DNA of 64,000 nt from assembly GCA_026129765.1 (NCBI GenBank), contig JAHCHP010000001.1:236330-300329 (forward strand), written 5' to 3'. The DNA comes from Fimbriimonadia bacterium (GTDB lineage: Bacteria > Armatimonadota > Fimbriimonadia > Fimbriimonadales > GBS-DC). The position numbers and the translations under genes were made by a program. Under the pieces are notes generated by a model, which saw only the letters and a program-made list of their open reading frames with translations, did not search any database and was not told where the DNA came from. This document shows, one piece after another, positions 8,160-16,232 of the stretch (its first letter is position 1; each line of letters begins with the position of its first letter).

Positions 8160-9011
8160 ATGGGATCCACCGTGAGCCAATTTATCGATAAAGTGCGTGA
8201 TGTTGCCGTGCTGCCACAGGTCGTATGTCAGGTGATGGATTTGACTGTGAATCCGAACGCGAACGCGCGCGATATTGAGCGGGTGATCAGTATTGACCCA
8301 GGCATGTCCAGCCGGGTGCTGAATACGGTCAATTCCGCTTATTACGGGCTGCCGCGCAAAATCGCCTCCATTCGTGAGGCGGTAGTTTTTTTGGGTTTCA
8401 AGTCGCTGCGGCATATCGCCATGACCGCCGGCGTATTCGAGATGTTTGTGGGCAAAGCGGACAAGCAAAACATCCGCCGCCGCGCTTGGTGGCGTCATTC
8501 CATCGATGCCGCGCTCTGTGGGCGAATGGTTGCCTCGCAAATGCCCGATGTTTCGCCCGATGAAGCCTATACAGCGGGGCTGCTGCACGATATTGGCAAA
8601 CCGCTGCTGGAACGGTACGGGGAAGCCTCCTACGATGAAGTGGAACAACTCATCGCTCAGGGTCTGGATGTATTGATAGCAGAAGAAGCGATCTACGGCT
8701 GCAATCACGCGCAGTTGGGACGCGCTATCAGCCTCCATTGGCGGTTCCCACAGAAGTTAGCTGAGGCGATTGGCGATCACCATGCGCAGCAGGCGGAAAG
8801 CCTGGCAGAACCCTCATTGACCGCTGTAACGATGATTGGCAACCACTTGGCGCACCAACTGCGCGCGGCGGGAACCGACTTAATGGCAGCGATGGGGGTC
8901 TGCGATTGGGCGTTTCAGACGCTCCAGATGAACCCCAATACGGTGCAGGCATTGATGGTCGCATGCGACGCGGAACTGAAAGAATCGCCTATGCAAGCCT
9001 TGGCAGCGTGA
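8160..9011 (+). CDS. HDOD domain protein
   Basis: HDOD proteins are metal-free relatives of HD phosphohydrolases used as output or scaffold domains in signalling, often near chemotaxis and motility genes. This 283-residue protein matches the family: LPQVVCQVMDLTVNPN, IERVISIDPGMSSRVLNTVNSAYYGLPRKIASIREAVVFLGFKSLRHIAM and a central AYTAGLLHDIGKPLLERY. That last segment keeps an HD-like HDIGK. GAGGAG precedes the ATG, and the gene starts 12 bp after pilB, so it is probably co-transcribed. I infer control of pilus activity, but the input and partners are not visible. Confidence 0.85.
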   Translation: MGSTVSQFIDKVRDVAVLPQVVCQVMDLTVNPNANARDIERVISIDPGMSSRVLNTVNSAYYGLPRKIASIREAVVFLGFKSLRHIAMTAGVFEMFVGKADKQNIRRRAWWRHSIDAALCGRMVASQMPDVSPDEAYTAGLLHDIGKPLLERYGEASYDEVEQLIAQGLDVLIAEEAIYGCNHAQLGRAISLHWRFPQKLAEAIGDHHAQQAESLAEPSLTAVTMIGNHLAHQLRAAGTDLMAAMGVCDWAFQTLQMNPNTVQALMVACDAELKESPMQALAA

Positions 9012-9117
9012 AGTTTCTCGATAAATTGCGCGAGAAGGGAACAGAAAACCCCTTTCGTGTGCCATAATAATAGTAGGACTCTTTAGCAGACGATATAGTG
9101 ACGGAGGCTTATTTCGA

Positions 9118-9525
9118 ATGTCGAGAAAAATTTTAGTTGTCGACGATGAGCGACATATTGTACGATTGATTCAGGTGAACCTCGAGCGGCAGGGCTACAA
9201 TGTAGTCACGGCGCATGATGGAAAAGAGGCGTTAGAGAAGGTCGCGGCTGAAAATCCCGACCTGGTAGTGCTGGACGTAATGATGCCGTATATGGACGGC
9301 TTCGAAGTGCTGCGCAACTTACGCCGTGAGCCTGAGACCCGGGATTTACCGGTGATTATGTTAACGGCGAAAGCGCAAGATCAGGATGTATTCCGCGGCT
9401 GGCAAGAAGGCGTGGATATGTATTTGACCAAACCTTTTAACCCGCAGGAACTGCTTACTTTCGTGAAGCGTATTTTCCGCTCGCGAGACTCAGGAGAAGA
9501 CGGCGATGGCCGAGTACAAATCTAA
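9118..9525 (+). CDS. CheY-like response regulator receiver
   Basis: A stand-alone receiver domain of 135 residues. The acidic pair Asp9/Asp10 (LVVDDE), phospho-acceptor Asp53 (VVLDVMMP), Thr83 (MLTAKA) and Lys105 (YLTKPF) are all present, so it should be phosphorylatable. There is no output domain; the C-terminal tail is short and polar. GGAGG lies 11 bases before the start. In many bacteria such receivers (PilG/PilH-like) steer type IV pilus motors, and its position after pilB and an HDOD gene fits that, but no histidine kinase lies in the window. Confidence 0.9.
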   Translation: MSRKILVVDDERHIVRLIQVNLERQGYNVVTAHDGKEALEKVAAENPDLVVLDVMMPYMDGFEVLRNLRREPETRDLPVIMLTAKAQDQDVFRGWQEGVDMYLTKPFNPQELLTFVKRIFRSRDSGEDGDGRVQI

Positions 9526-9730
9526 TTCAAAGTGTAACCGAGTATGGACAGGCTGGTTGTGGGGCAGCGCGCTGGTGGCAGGCGCTGTGACGGCGTTTTC
9601 TATTTATCGTCATTACCAGAAGAAGTATGTCCAACCTGAATTCAGAGCTGAACGCGCTTATCAACGCGGTTTGAAGCAAGCCTTGAACGTCGAGGAGCGC
9701 ATTCCTCGCTGGCTCGCGGAACGCAGCTGA
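9506..9730 (+). CDS. Small single-span membrane protein of unknown function
   Basis: A 74-residue protein that I do not recognise. It has a polar N-terminus, one transmembrane helix (about residues 15-34, WLWGSALVAGAVTAFSIY) and a basic, amphipathic cytoplasmic or periplasmic tail rich in Arg/Glu/Tyr. The start codon overlaps the end of the response regulator by 20 bp and AGGAGAAG lies upstream, so it is probably translated in tandem with it. A strong hairpin closes the operon 28 bp after its stop. Confidence 0.6.
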   Translation: MAEYKSNSKCNRVWTGWLWGSALVAGAVTAFSIYRHYQKKYVQPEFRAERAYQRGLKQALNVEERIPRWLAERS

Positions 9731-9757
9731 GCGGCGCAAGCGGTAAACTTTCTTTCA

Positions 9758-9784
9758 AGTGAGCGCAGTTCAACTGCGCTCACT
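9758..9784 (+). terminator. Terminator at the end of the pil/HDOD/receiver operon
   Basis: AGTGAGCGCAGT and ACTGCGCTCACT form a perfect 12-bp stem with a 3-base loop. A pyrimidine-rich stretch (CTCTCTTTTGCTC) follows, consistent with a Rho-independent terminator. Confidence 0.75.
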
Positions 9785-9910
9785 CTCTCTTTTGCTCACT
9801 CCTCTTGATTGCGAGGCACATGCTGCATTTTACTTTGAAAGGCAGCATGTTCTGGCAAGGCGCTTCTTTTTCTAAGTAGGGTGGGCGGTTTTTTGTTGCG
9901 CTTAGCGGTG

Positions 9911-9916
9911 TATAAT
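9911..9916 (+). promoter_or_regulatory. Candidate -10 box for purA
   Basis: TATAAT lies 39 bases before the purA start codon, with T-rich sequence about 16 bases upstream and no good TTGACA match. An inverted repeat ACATGCTGC / GCAGCATGT (9818-9826 with 9842-9850) lies further upstream. Unlike several other genes here, purA has a leader with a GGGAGG ribosome binding site. Confidence 0.45.
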
Positions 9917-9955
9917 CATGTTTCAGGCTATGCCTGAAGGGAGGTCCAAACAGCA

Positions 9956-11227
9956 ATGCCAGTGCAAGTAGTGGTGGGCGCGCAATGGGGCGACGAAGCC
10001 AAAGGGAAGGTGGTCGATTATCTGGCGCGCAGCGCGGATATCGTGGCTCGTTACGCGGGAGGCAACAACGCCGGACATACGATTTGTGTCGGCGATCAAG
10101 TATTCAAGTTTCATACCGTGCCATGCGGTATCTTGCGTGAGCATATAACCCCGGTGATTGCGGATGGCGTTGTGTTGGATATCCGCAGCCTGATAGGCGA
10201 GATGAACACGCTGGAATCGCAGGGAATCGATACCACTCGTTTGCGTATTGGCAAAGCCGCGCACCTAAACCTACCCTATCACTTGCTGATGGATGAAATG
10301 GAAGAGACACGCCGCGGAGCCGCCAAATTAGGCACGACTAAACGAGGGATCGGACCCACCTATGCCGATAAAGCGGCGCGTGTAGGGCTGCGGTTTGGCG
10401 ATCTGCTGGAGCCGAGCCGGTTTCGCGCCCGCCTTCAACGCGCTTTGGATTATAAGAATGTGCTTTTGGGGCATGTTTATCAAGCCAGTCCGCTCCATTT
10501 GGATGCGATTTTGGATGAATATCTGCTTTATGGCGAACGGCTGAAGCCTCTCGCGGTTCACGCGCCGAACCTACTCTCAGAAGCGCGCCAAGCGGGAAAA
10601 ACCATCTTGATGGAAGGGGCGCAAGGCACTTTGCTGGACTTGGATTATGGCACTTACCCCTATGTGACCTCGTCTCACCCTATTGCGGCAGGAGCCTGTT
10701 TGGGGACCGGTTTGGGTCCGCGCCATTTAGATGAGATTTGGGGCGTCGCGAAAGCCTATTCCACCCGTGTCGGCGAGGGACCTTTCCCTTCGGAACTGAC
10801 CGATGAGCGGGGCGACTACATCCGTGAGCGGGGCAAGGAGTATGGAACCACTACAGGACGCGCCCGACGGTGCGGCTGGCTGGATTTGGTAGCGCTGCGT
10901 TATTCTGCCCAAGTCAACTCTTTCACTGCGCTGGCGATTACGCTGCTGGATGTGCTGTCGGGCTTAGATGAGTTGTTTGTTTGTGTCGCGTATCGTTGCC
11001 ATGGCGAGCAGGTTTCTGTGTTTGACCCAGACGCTTTTGTTCTAACAGAGTGCGAGGCGGTCTATGAGCGTCTGCCCGGTTGGAAGGAGGAGATCGACCA
11101 TTGCCGACGGCGTGAAGATTTGCCGGTCAACGCGCAGAACTACCTACAATTCATCGAGAGTTTCGTCGACGCGCCCATTCGTCTGATCTCTCTGGGACCG
11201 GAGCGCGAACAGACCATTTTCTCGTGA
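9956..11227 (+). CDS. purA: Adenylosuccinate synthetase PurA
   Basis: PurA condenses IMP and aspartate with GTP hydrolysis, the first step from IMP to AMP, in the cytoplasm. The 423-residue protein shows the family order: VVVGAQWGDEAKGKVVD at the N-terminus, GGNNAGHT, GTTKRGIGPTY, QGTLLDLDYGTYPYVTSSHP and late STRVGEGPFPSEL and TTGRARRCGW motifs. The P-loop reads GDEAKGK where the common form is GDEGKGK. GGGAGG lies about 10 bases before the start. The next gene begins 16 bp downstream. Confidence 0.96.
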   Translation: MPVQVVVGAQWGDEAKGKVVDYLARSADIVARYAGGNNAGHTICVGDQVFKFHTVPCGILREHITPVIADGVVLDIRSLIGEMNTLESQGIDTTRLRIGKAAHLNLPYHLLMDEMEETRRGAAKLGTTKRGIGPTYADKAARVGLRFGDLLEPSRFRARLQRALDYKNVLLGHVYQASPLHLDAILDEYLLYGERLKPLAVHAPNLLSEARQAGKTILMEGAQGTLLDLDYGTYPYVTSSHPIAAGACLGTGLGPRHLDEIWGVAKAYSTRVGEGPFPSELTDERGDYIRERGKEYGTTTGRARRCGWLDLVALRYSAQVNSFTALAITLLDVLSGLDELFVCVAYRCHGEQVSVFDPDAFVLTECEAVYERLPGWKEEIDHCRRREDLPVNAQNYLQFIESFVDAPIRLISLGPEREQTIFS

Positions 11228-11243
11228 GCGAGGAAAAAAGCCG

Positions 11244-11537
11244 ATGATTTTAGAAGAGTTCAAGCAAAGCCTATCGAGCGAAATGCCCTCGATGCTCTCT
11301 CTGCCGCTTCAGGCGCTTTGGCTGGATGCGCAGGAAGATTGGGAAGGCGCGCATGATTTGCTGCAAGAAGACCACACAACTGAAGGTGCATGGGTGCATG
11401 CCTATTTACACCGGAAAGAGGGCGACCTATCCAACGCTGCCTATTGGTACAGCCGCGCCCGCAAAACGCCTGCTCAGGGCGATTTAGGGCAGGAATGGGT
11501 AGCCATTGTGAGCGCGCTGCTTTCAGGCGGTCACTGA
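11244..11537 (+). CDS. Small conserved TPR-like protein of unknown function
   Basis: A 97-residue protein with two or three helical repeats: ALWLDAQEDWEGAHDLLQE followed by GAWVHAYLHRKEGDLSNAAYWYSRA. This W-x-x-AH ... HAYLHRKEGD ... YWY pattern recurs in small bacterial proteins of unknown function that resemble a single TPR unit. It follows purA by 16 bp and has a weak GAGGAA ribosome binding site. Its last 7 bp overlap the end of the convergent VanW-family gene. Confidence 0.65.
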   Translation: MILEEFKQSLSSEMPSMLSLPLQALWLDAQEDWEGAHDLLQEDHTTEGAWVHAYLHRKEGDLSNAAYWYSRARKTPAQGDLGQEWVAIVSALLSGGH

Positions 11538-12304
11538 GAGTCGGGCAGGGGGGCATACTCTGATTCATGACACAGCTCGCGGACGGGCTTGCCTCCAATC
11601 ATGCGGACGCGCCACAAACGTACCCGCGCGCCGGGTCTGCCGGTCTGAGGCTGCAATCCGCTCCTAAGCTGCGGCTGTGTTTGCAGCGAAACCAACTCCC
11701 TTTCCAATCGATAGGCGGGTAAAACGGTGTTGACTCGTTGCCGGTCTTGGTTGAGCGCGTACAGACGGCAGACTAATTGGTCTTTAACGGCTACACACTC
11801 GATCTCGATAGGGAATGAGCGTACGTTTCGGATTTTCAGGTCGGCAACCCCATAAGCGACCGCGGCATCCATTCCCGAAGGCACATACCGGGGCGCAAGC
11901 TCGTGCGGGTGGCGCTCAGCGATTTCAAAGCCTGCCAGTAGCGAGGCGCAATAGAAAGTGGTTGAGGTTTGGCAGACTCCGCCCCCCCACGACGGAACCA
12001 GCACCCCCCCAAAACTGACAGGCGCGCGCACCGCGCCTTCCTCCCGGCTCCAATAGCCCACGCGACGATTGAACGAAAACTCTTGACCGGGCGCAATAAT
12101 GGCGCCATTCAGGCGGCGCGCCGCCCAGAGCGCGTTGTGACGCTGTCCGGGCGTTCTGCCTTCCAGCGAGGTGGTAAACGCGCTGAGAGACGATATCTTT
12201 GGTTTTGCGAAGAGAGCCTCGCGCCCCCCAAAAAGCAGCGCGATGCCCGCTCCGAAGCCAAAAATGACCAATACAATCCACGGATAGTTCCTGTTTTTCA
12301 TCAT
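11531..12304 (-). CDS. VanW-family protein
   Basis: The 257-residue protein has an N-terminal membrane anchor or signal (about residues 8-25) and a VanW domain. Key segments are GQRHNALWAARRLNGAIIAP, GQEFSFNRRVG, GGVLVPSWGGGVCQTSTTFY and MDAAVAYGVADLKIRN. VanW was first seen in vancomycin-resistance operons; its biochemical role is not established, and an extracytoplasmic cell-wall role is usually assumed. Two ATG codons (12304, 12301) can serve as start. The gene is divergent from folE2, and its -10 box overlaps that of folE2. No van resistance genes are nearby. Confidence 0.85.
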   Translation of the reverse strand: MMKNRNYPWIVLVIFGFGAGIALLFGGREALFAKPKISSLSAFTTSLEGRTPGQRHNALWAARRLNGAIIAPGQEFSFNRRVGYWSREEGAVRAPVSFGGVLVPSWGGGVCQTSTTFYCASLLAGFEIAERHPHELAPRYVPSGMDAAVAYGVADLKIRNVRSFPIEIECVAVKDQLVCRLYALNQDRQRVNTVLPAYRLERELVSLQTQPQLRSGLQPQTGRPGARVRLWRVRMIGGKPVRELCHESEYAPLPDSQ

Positions 12305-12312
12305 TGATGGGG

Positions 12313-12322
12313 TATGATTATA
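12313..12322. promoter_or_regulatory. Overlapping divergent -10 boxes of folE2 and the VanW gene
   Basis: On the + strand TATGAT (12313-12318) lies 7 bases before the folE2 ATG at 12326. On the - strand TATAAT (complement of 12317-12322) lies 12 bases before the first VanW ATG. The two hexamers overlap by two bases, so polymerase binding in the two directions would be mutually exclusive. Confidence 0.45.
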
Positions 12323-12325
12323 AAT

Positions 12326-13138
12326 ATGAATACGAATATATTAGCCGCTTCGTTGCCCGATGTGGCTATGGAAATCGATCAACGCGGCATTGCGCTGCCT
12401 TCGGTGGGAATCCGGGGGTTCCGATTGCCGATGCAAATGAAAAATGAGTCCGGCGCTATTCAGCCGGTTGTTGTTGAAGCCGAAGTGGGGGTCAGTATCA
12501 CGGCAGAACAGCGGGGCGCGCATATGAGCCGCCTTGTGGAGACCCTGTATGAGTGGGCAAGCGCGCCACACAGCCCCCAAGAAACCCCCGAACTTCTCTC
12601 TCAACTCGTAGACCGGCTGCAATCGGATCAGGCGAACCTGCGATTGAAATTTCTCTATTTTCTGTCTCAGCCTGCGCCTGTGACGGGCGTTCCCGGTTTG
12701 CTGGAGATTGAGGTCGATTGGCAATGTCGCTATGAAAAAGGACGTTTTGAATCCAGCACGCGCTTTCTATTTCCGGGCATGACGCTCTGTCCCTGCAGCA
12801 AGGCGATTTCGGAGTATGGCGCGCATAATCAACGCGCCCATGTTCGTCTCTGGCTTCAACCGGATGATCGGTTGCCCCAATTACCAGAAGCCTATTTGCC
12901 GATGGTCAATGAGTCGTGCAGTATGGGGATTTATCCAGTCCTCAAACGGCAGGATGAGAAGTATGTGACGGAGCGCGCTTATGAGAACCCGCGTTTTGTG
13001 GAGGATGTGGCGCGCGAGTTGACGCTCCGATTGAGAGAGAGCAACCGCCTGCAATGGTTCCGGGTCGAGTGCGAGTCAATTGAGTCGATCCACAATCATA
13101 ACGCCTTCGCTGCCTATGAAGAGCGAACAGGGAAGTAA
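12326..13138 (+). CDS. folE2: GTP cyclohydrolase FolE2 (type IB)
   Basis: FolE2 converts GTP to dihydroneopterin triphosphate, opening folate (and queuosine) synthesis; it is the metal-flexible alternative to FolE. The 270-residue protein starts with SLPDVAMEIDQRGIALPSVGI, close to the usual family N-terminus, and holds the metal-ligand segment TLCPCSKAISEYGAHNQRAH and the late ESIHNHNAFA. A second ATG 12 bases upstream (12314) is possible. I chose 12326 because TATGAT lies 7 bases before it, which suggests a leaderless message; no clear ribosome binding site serves either start. folK lies about 22 kb away in the window. Confidence 0.9.
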   Translation: MNTNILAASLPDVAMEIDQRGIALPSVGIRGFRLPMQMKNESGAIQPVVVEAEVGVSITAEQRGAHMSRLVETLYEWASAPHSPQETPELLSQLVDRLQSDQANLRLKFLYFLSQPAPVTGVPGLLEIEVDWQCRYEKGRFESSTRFLFPGMTLCPCSKAISEYGAHNQRAHVRLWLQPDDRLPQLPEAYLPMVNESCSMGIYPVLKRQDEKYVTERAYENPRFVEDVARELTLRLRESNRLQWFRVECESIESIHNHNAFAAYEERTGK

Positions 13139-13167
13139 ACAGAGTTCTATTTTTGGAGGAAACCAGA

Positions 13168-14679
13168 TTGTCATCGCAAGAAACTTATCAGAAAATGTTA
13201 GCTCATGCCCAAGAAACCGCTACCTTCGGTTCGATGGGCGCGGTGCTGGGTTGGGACCAGCAAGTGATGATGCCGCCGAAAGGCATCCAGCATCGCGCTA
13301 ACCAGTTTGCCGCCTTGAGCGGCTTTCTTCATGATCGCGCTACCAGCCCCCAAGTGGGCGAATGGCTTGCCGAACTGTCTGAAAGCGATTTGGCTAAAGA
13401 CCCGCACAGCGTGGAAGGCGCGAACATCCGAGAATGGAAACGCAGCTATGATCGCGCCACGAAACTGCCAAAGGAATTGGTGGTGGAGTTTGCTCGCGTG
13501 ACCAGTCTCGCGGATCACGATTGGCAGCAAGCGCGCGCCGAGTCCAATTACGCGCTTTTTAAGCCGTCGCTTCAAAAGATTTTGAGCTTGGTTCGAGAGG
13601 TAGCGGATTACATCGGCTACGAAGGGGAGCGGTATAACGCGCTTCTGGACGAATATGAGCCGGGCATGACCGCAAAGGAGGTGGAGCAATTGTTCGCGCC
13701 ACTGCGGGAGCGCACGCCTGCCCTTGTCCAGAAAATCGTCAACAGCCCCAAGCAGCCCGACACCTCGATTTTGCACCGACATTTCCCACGCGAGGCGCAG
13801 GAGCGATTTGTGAAAATGGTGGTGGAGATGTTAGGGTTCGATTTTGAGGCTGGACGCTTAGACCCAACCACCCACCCTTTCGCCTCCAGAATCGCGCCCG
13901 GCGATACCCGTATCACCACCCGCTACTACGAGGACTTTTTCAATCCCGCCTTTTTTGGCTCAGTGCATGAGGTGGGACATGGATTATACGAAATGGGGCT
14001 GCTGGAGGAGCATTTCGGCACTCCGATGGGCGAATCGGTCTCGTTGGGGATTCATGAGTCGCAGTCCCGGATGTGGGAGAACTTTGTGGCGCGCAGCCGC
14101 TCCTTCTGGGAGTTTTTCCTTCCCAAAGCGCAAGATCATTTCGATGCTTTGAAAGGGGTGTCTCTGGACGATTTCGTGTTTGCGGCAAATGAGGTGTGTC
14201 CCTCCACCATTCGTGTGGAAGCCGATGAGATCACCTATAACCTGCATATCATGTTGCGTTTTGAGTTGGAATTGGCGATGCTGCGCGGCGATTTGGAGGT
14301 GGACGACCTGCCTGATGCATGGAATGAGAAGTTCGCGCATTATATGGGCTTCGCGCCTCCGAACGACGCGGAAGGCGTTTTGCAAGATGTGCATTGGTCT
14401 TCCGGACTGATCGGTTATTTCCCCACCTATTCGTTGGGCAACCTGTACGCTGCTCAGCTGTTTGAAGCGGCGCGCCGCGATTTGGGCGACCTGGATGAAC
14501 AGTTCCGCCGGGGCGAGTTTAAGCCTCTGCTGGGTTGGCTGCGGGAAAATATCCATCAGCACGGCAGCCGCTATACGCCAAAAGAACTGGCAGAACGTAT
14601 CACAGGGAAGCCTGTCAGCGCAGAACCGCTGTTGAACTACTTTGAGCGTAAGTTTCTGCCGCTGTATAGCGCAGGCTAA
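13168..14679 (+). CDS. Metallocarboxypeptidase, M32 (Taq) family
   Basis: M32 enzymes are cytoplasmic zinc or cobalt carboxypeptidases that remove C-terminal residues from peptides; they are common in thermophiles. The 503-residue protein carries the family's HEVGH active site (His267-Glu268-x-x-His271) and the downstream VSLGIHESQSRMWEN with the third ligand region. It also has the M32 signatures PGDTRITTRY and TYSLGNLYAAQLF. TTG at 13168 is chosen because GGAGGA sits 7 bases upstream; an in-frame TTG at 13153 overlaps that site. It lies 29 bp after folE2 and an imperfect hairpin follows. Confidence 0.92.
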   Translation: MSSQETYQKMLAHAQETATFGSMGAVLGWDQQVMMPPKGIQHRANQFAALSGFLHDRATSPQVGEWLAELSESDLAKDPHSVEGANIREWKRSYDRATKLPKELVVEFARVTSLADHDWQQARAESNYALFKPSLQKILSLVREVADYIGYEGERYNALLDEYEPGMTAKEVEQLFAPLRERTPALVQKIVNSPKQPDTSILHRHFPREAQERFVKMVVEMLGFDFEAGRLDPTTHPFASRIAPGDTRITTRYYEDFFNPAFFGSVHEVGHGLYEMGLLEEHFGTPMGESVSLGIHESQSRMWENFVARSRSFWEFFLPKAQDHFDALKGVSLDDFVFAANEVCPSTIRVEADEITYNLHIMLRFELELAMLRGDLEVDDLPDAWNEKFAHYMGFAPPNDAEGVLQDVHWSSGLIGYFPTYSLGNLYAAQLFEAARRDLGDLDEQFRRGEFKPLLGWLRENIHQHGSRYTPKELAERITGKPVSAEPLLNYFERKFLPLYSAG

Positions 14680-14691
14680 GAGGGGTTTGTT

Positions 14692-14726
14692 GCCTGGTGG
14701 GTCAAGCAGCAGGTTGACCGCCAGGC
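14692..14726 (+). terminator. Imperfect hairpin after the M32 peptidase gene
   Basis: GCCTGG plus GGTCAA pair with TTGACC plus CCAGGC across an 8-base loop with a small internal bulge. No U-run follows, so terminator function is uncertain. Confidence 0.4.
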
Positions 14727-14744
14727 GGCGTTAAGGAGTTTACA

Positions 14745-14984
14745 ATGATAGAGAAGAAGACCTCTTCCGTGCCTGACCAAAATCCTGTTGTCATGGAACG
14801 CTTAATCAATTTGAAAGATCATGACCGTACTTTTGACATTCAGTTTTGGCAGGCACAAACATCACAAGCGCGTTTTGAAGCGGCTTGGCAACTGATAGAA
14901 AGTTATCATCTTAAGAAAGGAAAAACTGGTGATGCATTACGACTTCAAAGATCTGTTGAGAGTTTTCAACGAAAAACAGGTTAG
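14745..14984 (+). CDS. Small partner protein of a nucleotidyltransferase (putative antitoxin-like)
   Basis: A 79-residue helical protein. The segments LINLKDHDRTFDIQFWQAQ, ARFEAAWQLIESY and the end LRLQRSVESFQRK match a recurrent small protein encoded just before DUF6036/AbiEii-type nucleotidyltransferases. AAGGAG lies 7 bases before the ATG. It overlaps the following gene by about 53 bp in another frame. Both genes are visibly richer in A+T than their neighbours, which suggests acquisition. Its role as an antitoxin is inferred from gene order alone. Confidence 0.6.
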   Translation: MIEKKTSSVPDQNPVVMERLINLKDHDRTFDIQFWQAQTSQARFEAAWQLIESYHLKKGKTGDALRLQRSVESFQRKTG

Positions 14985-15387
14985 ATATCTCGTCGTTGGA
15001 GGTTACGCTCTTATAGAGTACACTGAGCCACGATACACAAAGGATTTGGATGTTTGGGTAGATAGAGACCTTTCAAATGCCGTCTTAGTATATGAGGCGT
15101 TGAAAGAGTTTGGAGCGCCCCTTGTGAACATTTCAAATCATGATTTTAGTCAGGCTGATATCGTTTACCAAATCGGTATTGCTCCCGTGAGAATTGACAT
15201 ATTAACTTCAATCGATGGGTTGACTTTTCAAGAAGCCTGGAAGAATCATGTAGAGATTGATTTTGGTGGAGTTTATGCCAAAGTCATAAGCAAGCAAGAT
15301 CTGATTAGAAACAAACGTGCTTCGGGAAGACCTCAAGATGTTATTGATGCGGAGCTGTTGGAAGGAAGTGAGGGCGATAAACTTTGA
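14932..15387 (+). CDS. Nucleotidyltransferase of the AbiEii/DUF6036 type (putative toxin-like)
   Basis: The 151-residue protein has the minimal nucleotidyltransferase signature: YLVVGGYALIEYTEPRYTKDLDVWVD, where GG and the D-x-D of KDLDVW form the catalytic core, and a later third-Asp region VRIDILTSIDG. Such enzymes occur as the catalytic member of two-gene toxin-antitoxin-like or phage-abortive systems, and also as housekeeping strays. A GTG at 14929 or this ATG could be the start, with AAAGG upstream. It overlaps its partner gene. It is A+T-rich relative to the flanks. Toxic activity cannot be judged from sequence. Confidence 0.7.
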   Translation: MHYDFKDLLRVFNEKQVRYLVVGGYALIEYTEPRYTKDLDVWVDRDLSNAVLVYEALKEFGAPLVNISNHDFSQADIVYQIGIAPVRIDILTSIDGLTFQEAWKNHVEIDFGGVYAKVISKQDLIRNKRASGRPQDVIDAELLEGSEGDKL

Positions 15388-15503
15388 CCACACTTAATAT
15401 GAGGTAAAAAGTATGGTTATCACCGTTTTCCGCGTTCAAGGGGAGGATAACCGCTTGAGAACACCTATTCTCTGAGAATGTTTCAAATTCCAACAGCGCG
15501 AAT

Positions 15504-16232
15504 TCAATAGAGAAATACGACCGCCAATTTATCCAGAAACTTCCATCGTTGGTTCTCGCGTTTTACGGTTTCCGCATCTTCATCGGAAAGCACCGCATTG
15601 CACCCGCTGAACCCCTCGACCTCAATCGCAGCTATTCTGAGGGGATTGTTGCCAAGGCGCTTCTGCAGTTCTGCCTGTGATAAGCCTTCTTCCGATTTCG
15701 CCCAACCTGCAATCCCATGCCCAATCACCACATCGGCATCGGCTTGCACATTGCCCCATATTTCTGTGCCGTCCGCAGCAAGGATACGAGGTGACATGCA
15801 GGGACGCATACCCATGCCCCGACAATCCACAATTAATCCGGTAATGGCTCCTTCGGGCAATTTGATAGCCGCGACCTTGAGCGAGCCTTGAATCTTGACC
15901 TCGACAATATAGCGTTTGGTTTTGGCATCCCACCGCGCTTTTTGGACCGAAGTCAAAGGCAGCACATCGCGCATCTCCACTTTCTTTTCTTTGCGTTGGA
16001 AGACGGAGCAGACCTGATCGCACGCCCTCAACAAGGCTTGCGCTCTGAGATTAATCTCGTCGTCCAGAGTGGGTTTCTTGGAACAAGGGATTTGAATGAC
16101 ACGCGCTTCAGAGTGTTTTACTGCTTCAGGGGGAGTCTCTTGCGAGATGTTAATGGCAATCGGCAGGGACGATGATTGCGACATCAACCCTGCAGTCAAC
16201 AGGAGAAAAGCGATAAGATTCCTTACGAGCAT
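15504..16232 (-). CDS. Secreted protein of unknown function
   Basis: The 242-residue protein has a signal peptide (about residues 1-22). Its middle carries GAITGLIVDCRGMGMRPCMSPRI, which resembles the TGLIVDARGLG-x-x-PA-x-x-PRI segment of LPP20/FlgT-like periplasmic or outer-membrane-associated proteins. A helical region rich in Ala/Leu/Cys (about 60-85) precedes it. The start follows a TAAAA-rich stretch with GGAGGT upstream. It stands alone between the nucleotidyltransferase pair and ftsZ. The precise role is unknown. Confidence 0.6.
   Translation of the reverse strand: MLVRNLIAFLLLTAGLMSQSSSLPIAINISQETPPEAVKHSEARVIQIPCSKKPTLDDEINLRAQALLRACDQVCSVFQRKEKKVEMRDVLPLTSVQKARWDAKTKRYIVEVKIQGSLKVAAIKLPEGAITGLIVDCRGMGMRPCMSPRILAADGTEIWGNVQADADVVIGHGIAGWAKSEEGLSQAELQKRLGNNPLRIAAIEVEGFSGCNAVLSDEDAETVKRENQRWKFLDKLAVVFLY

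Noticed and set aside
7368..8738. 456-codon open frame on the - strand
   Set aside because: It lies antisense to pilB and the HDOD gene, which have clear motifs and normal codon patterns. The antisense protein has no recognisable domain.
9785..9955. Purine riboswitch upstream of purA
   Set aside because: A single 9-bp inverted repeat is present but no three-way junction or conserved loop sequences of the purine class.
12314..12328. Alternative folE2 start at 12314
   Set aside because: It would overlap the -10 hexamer and has no spaced ribosome binding site; 12326 fits a leaderless start and keeps the usual protein N-terminus.
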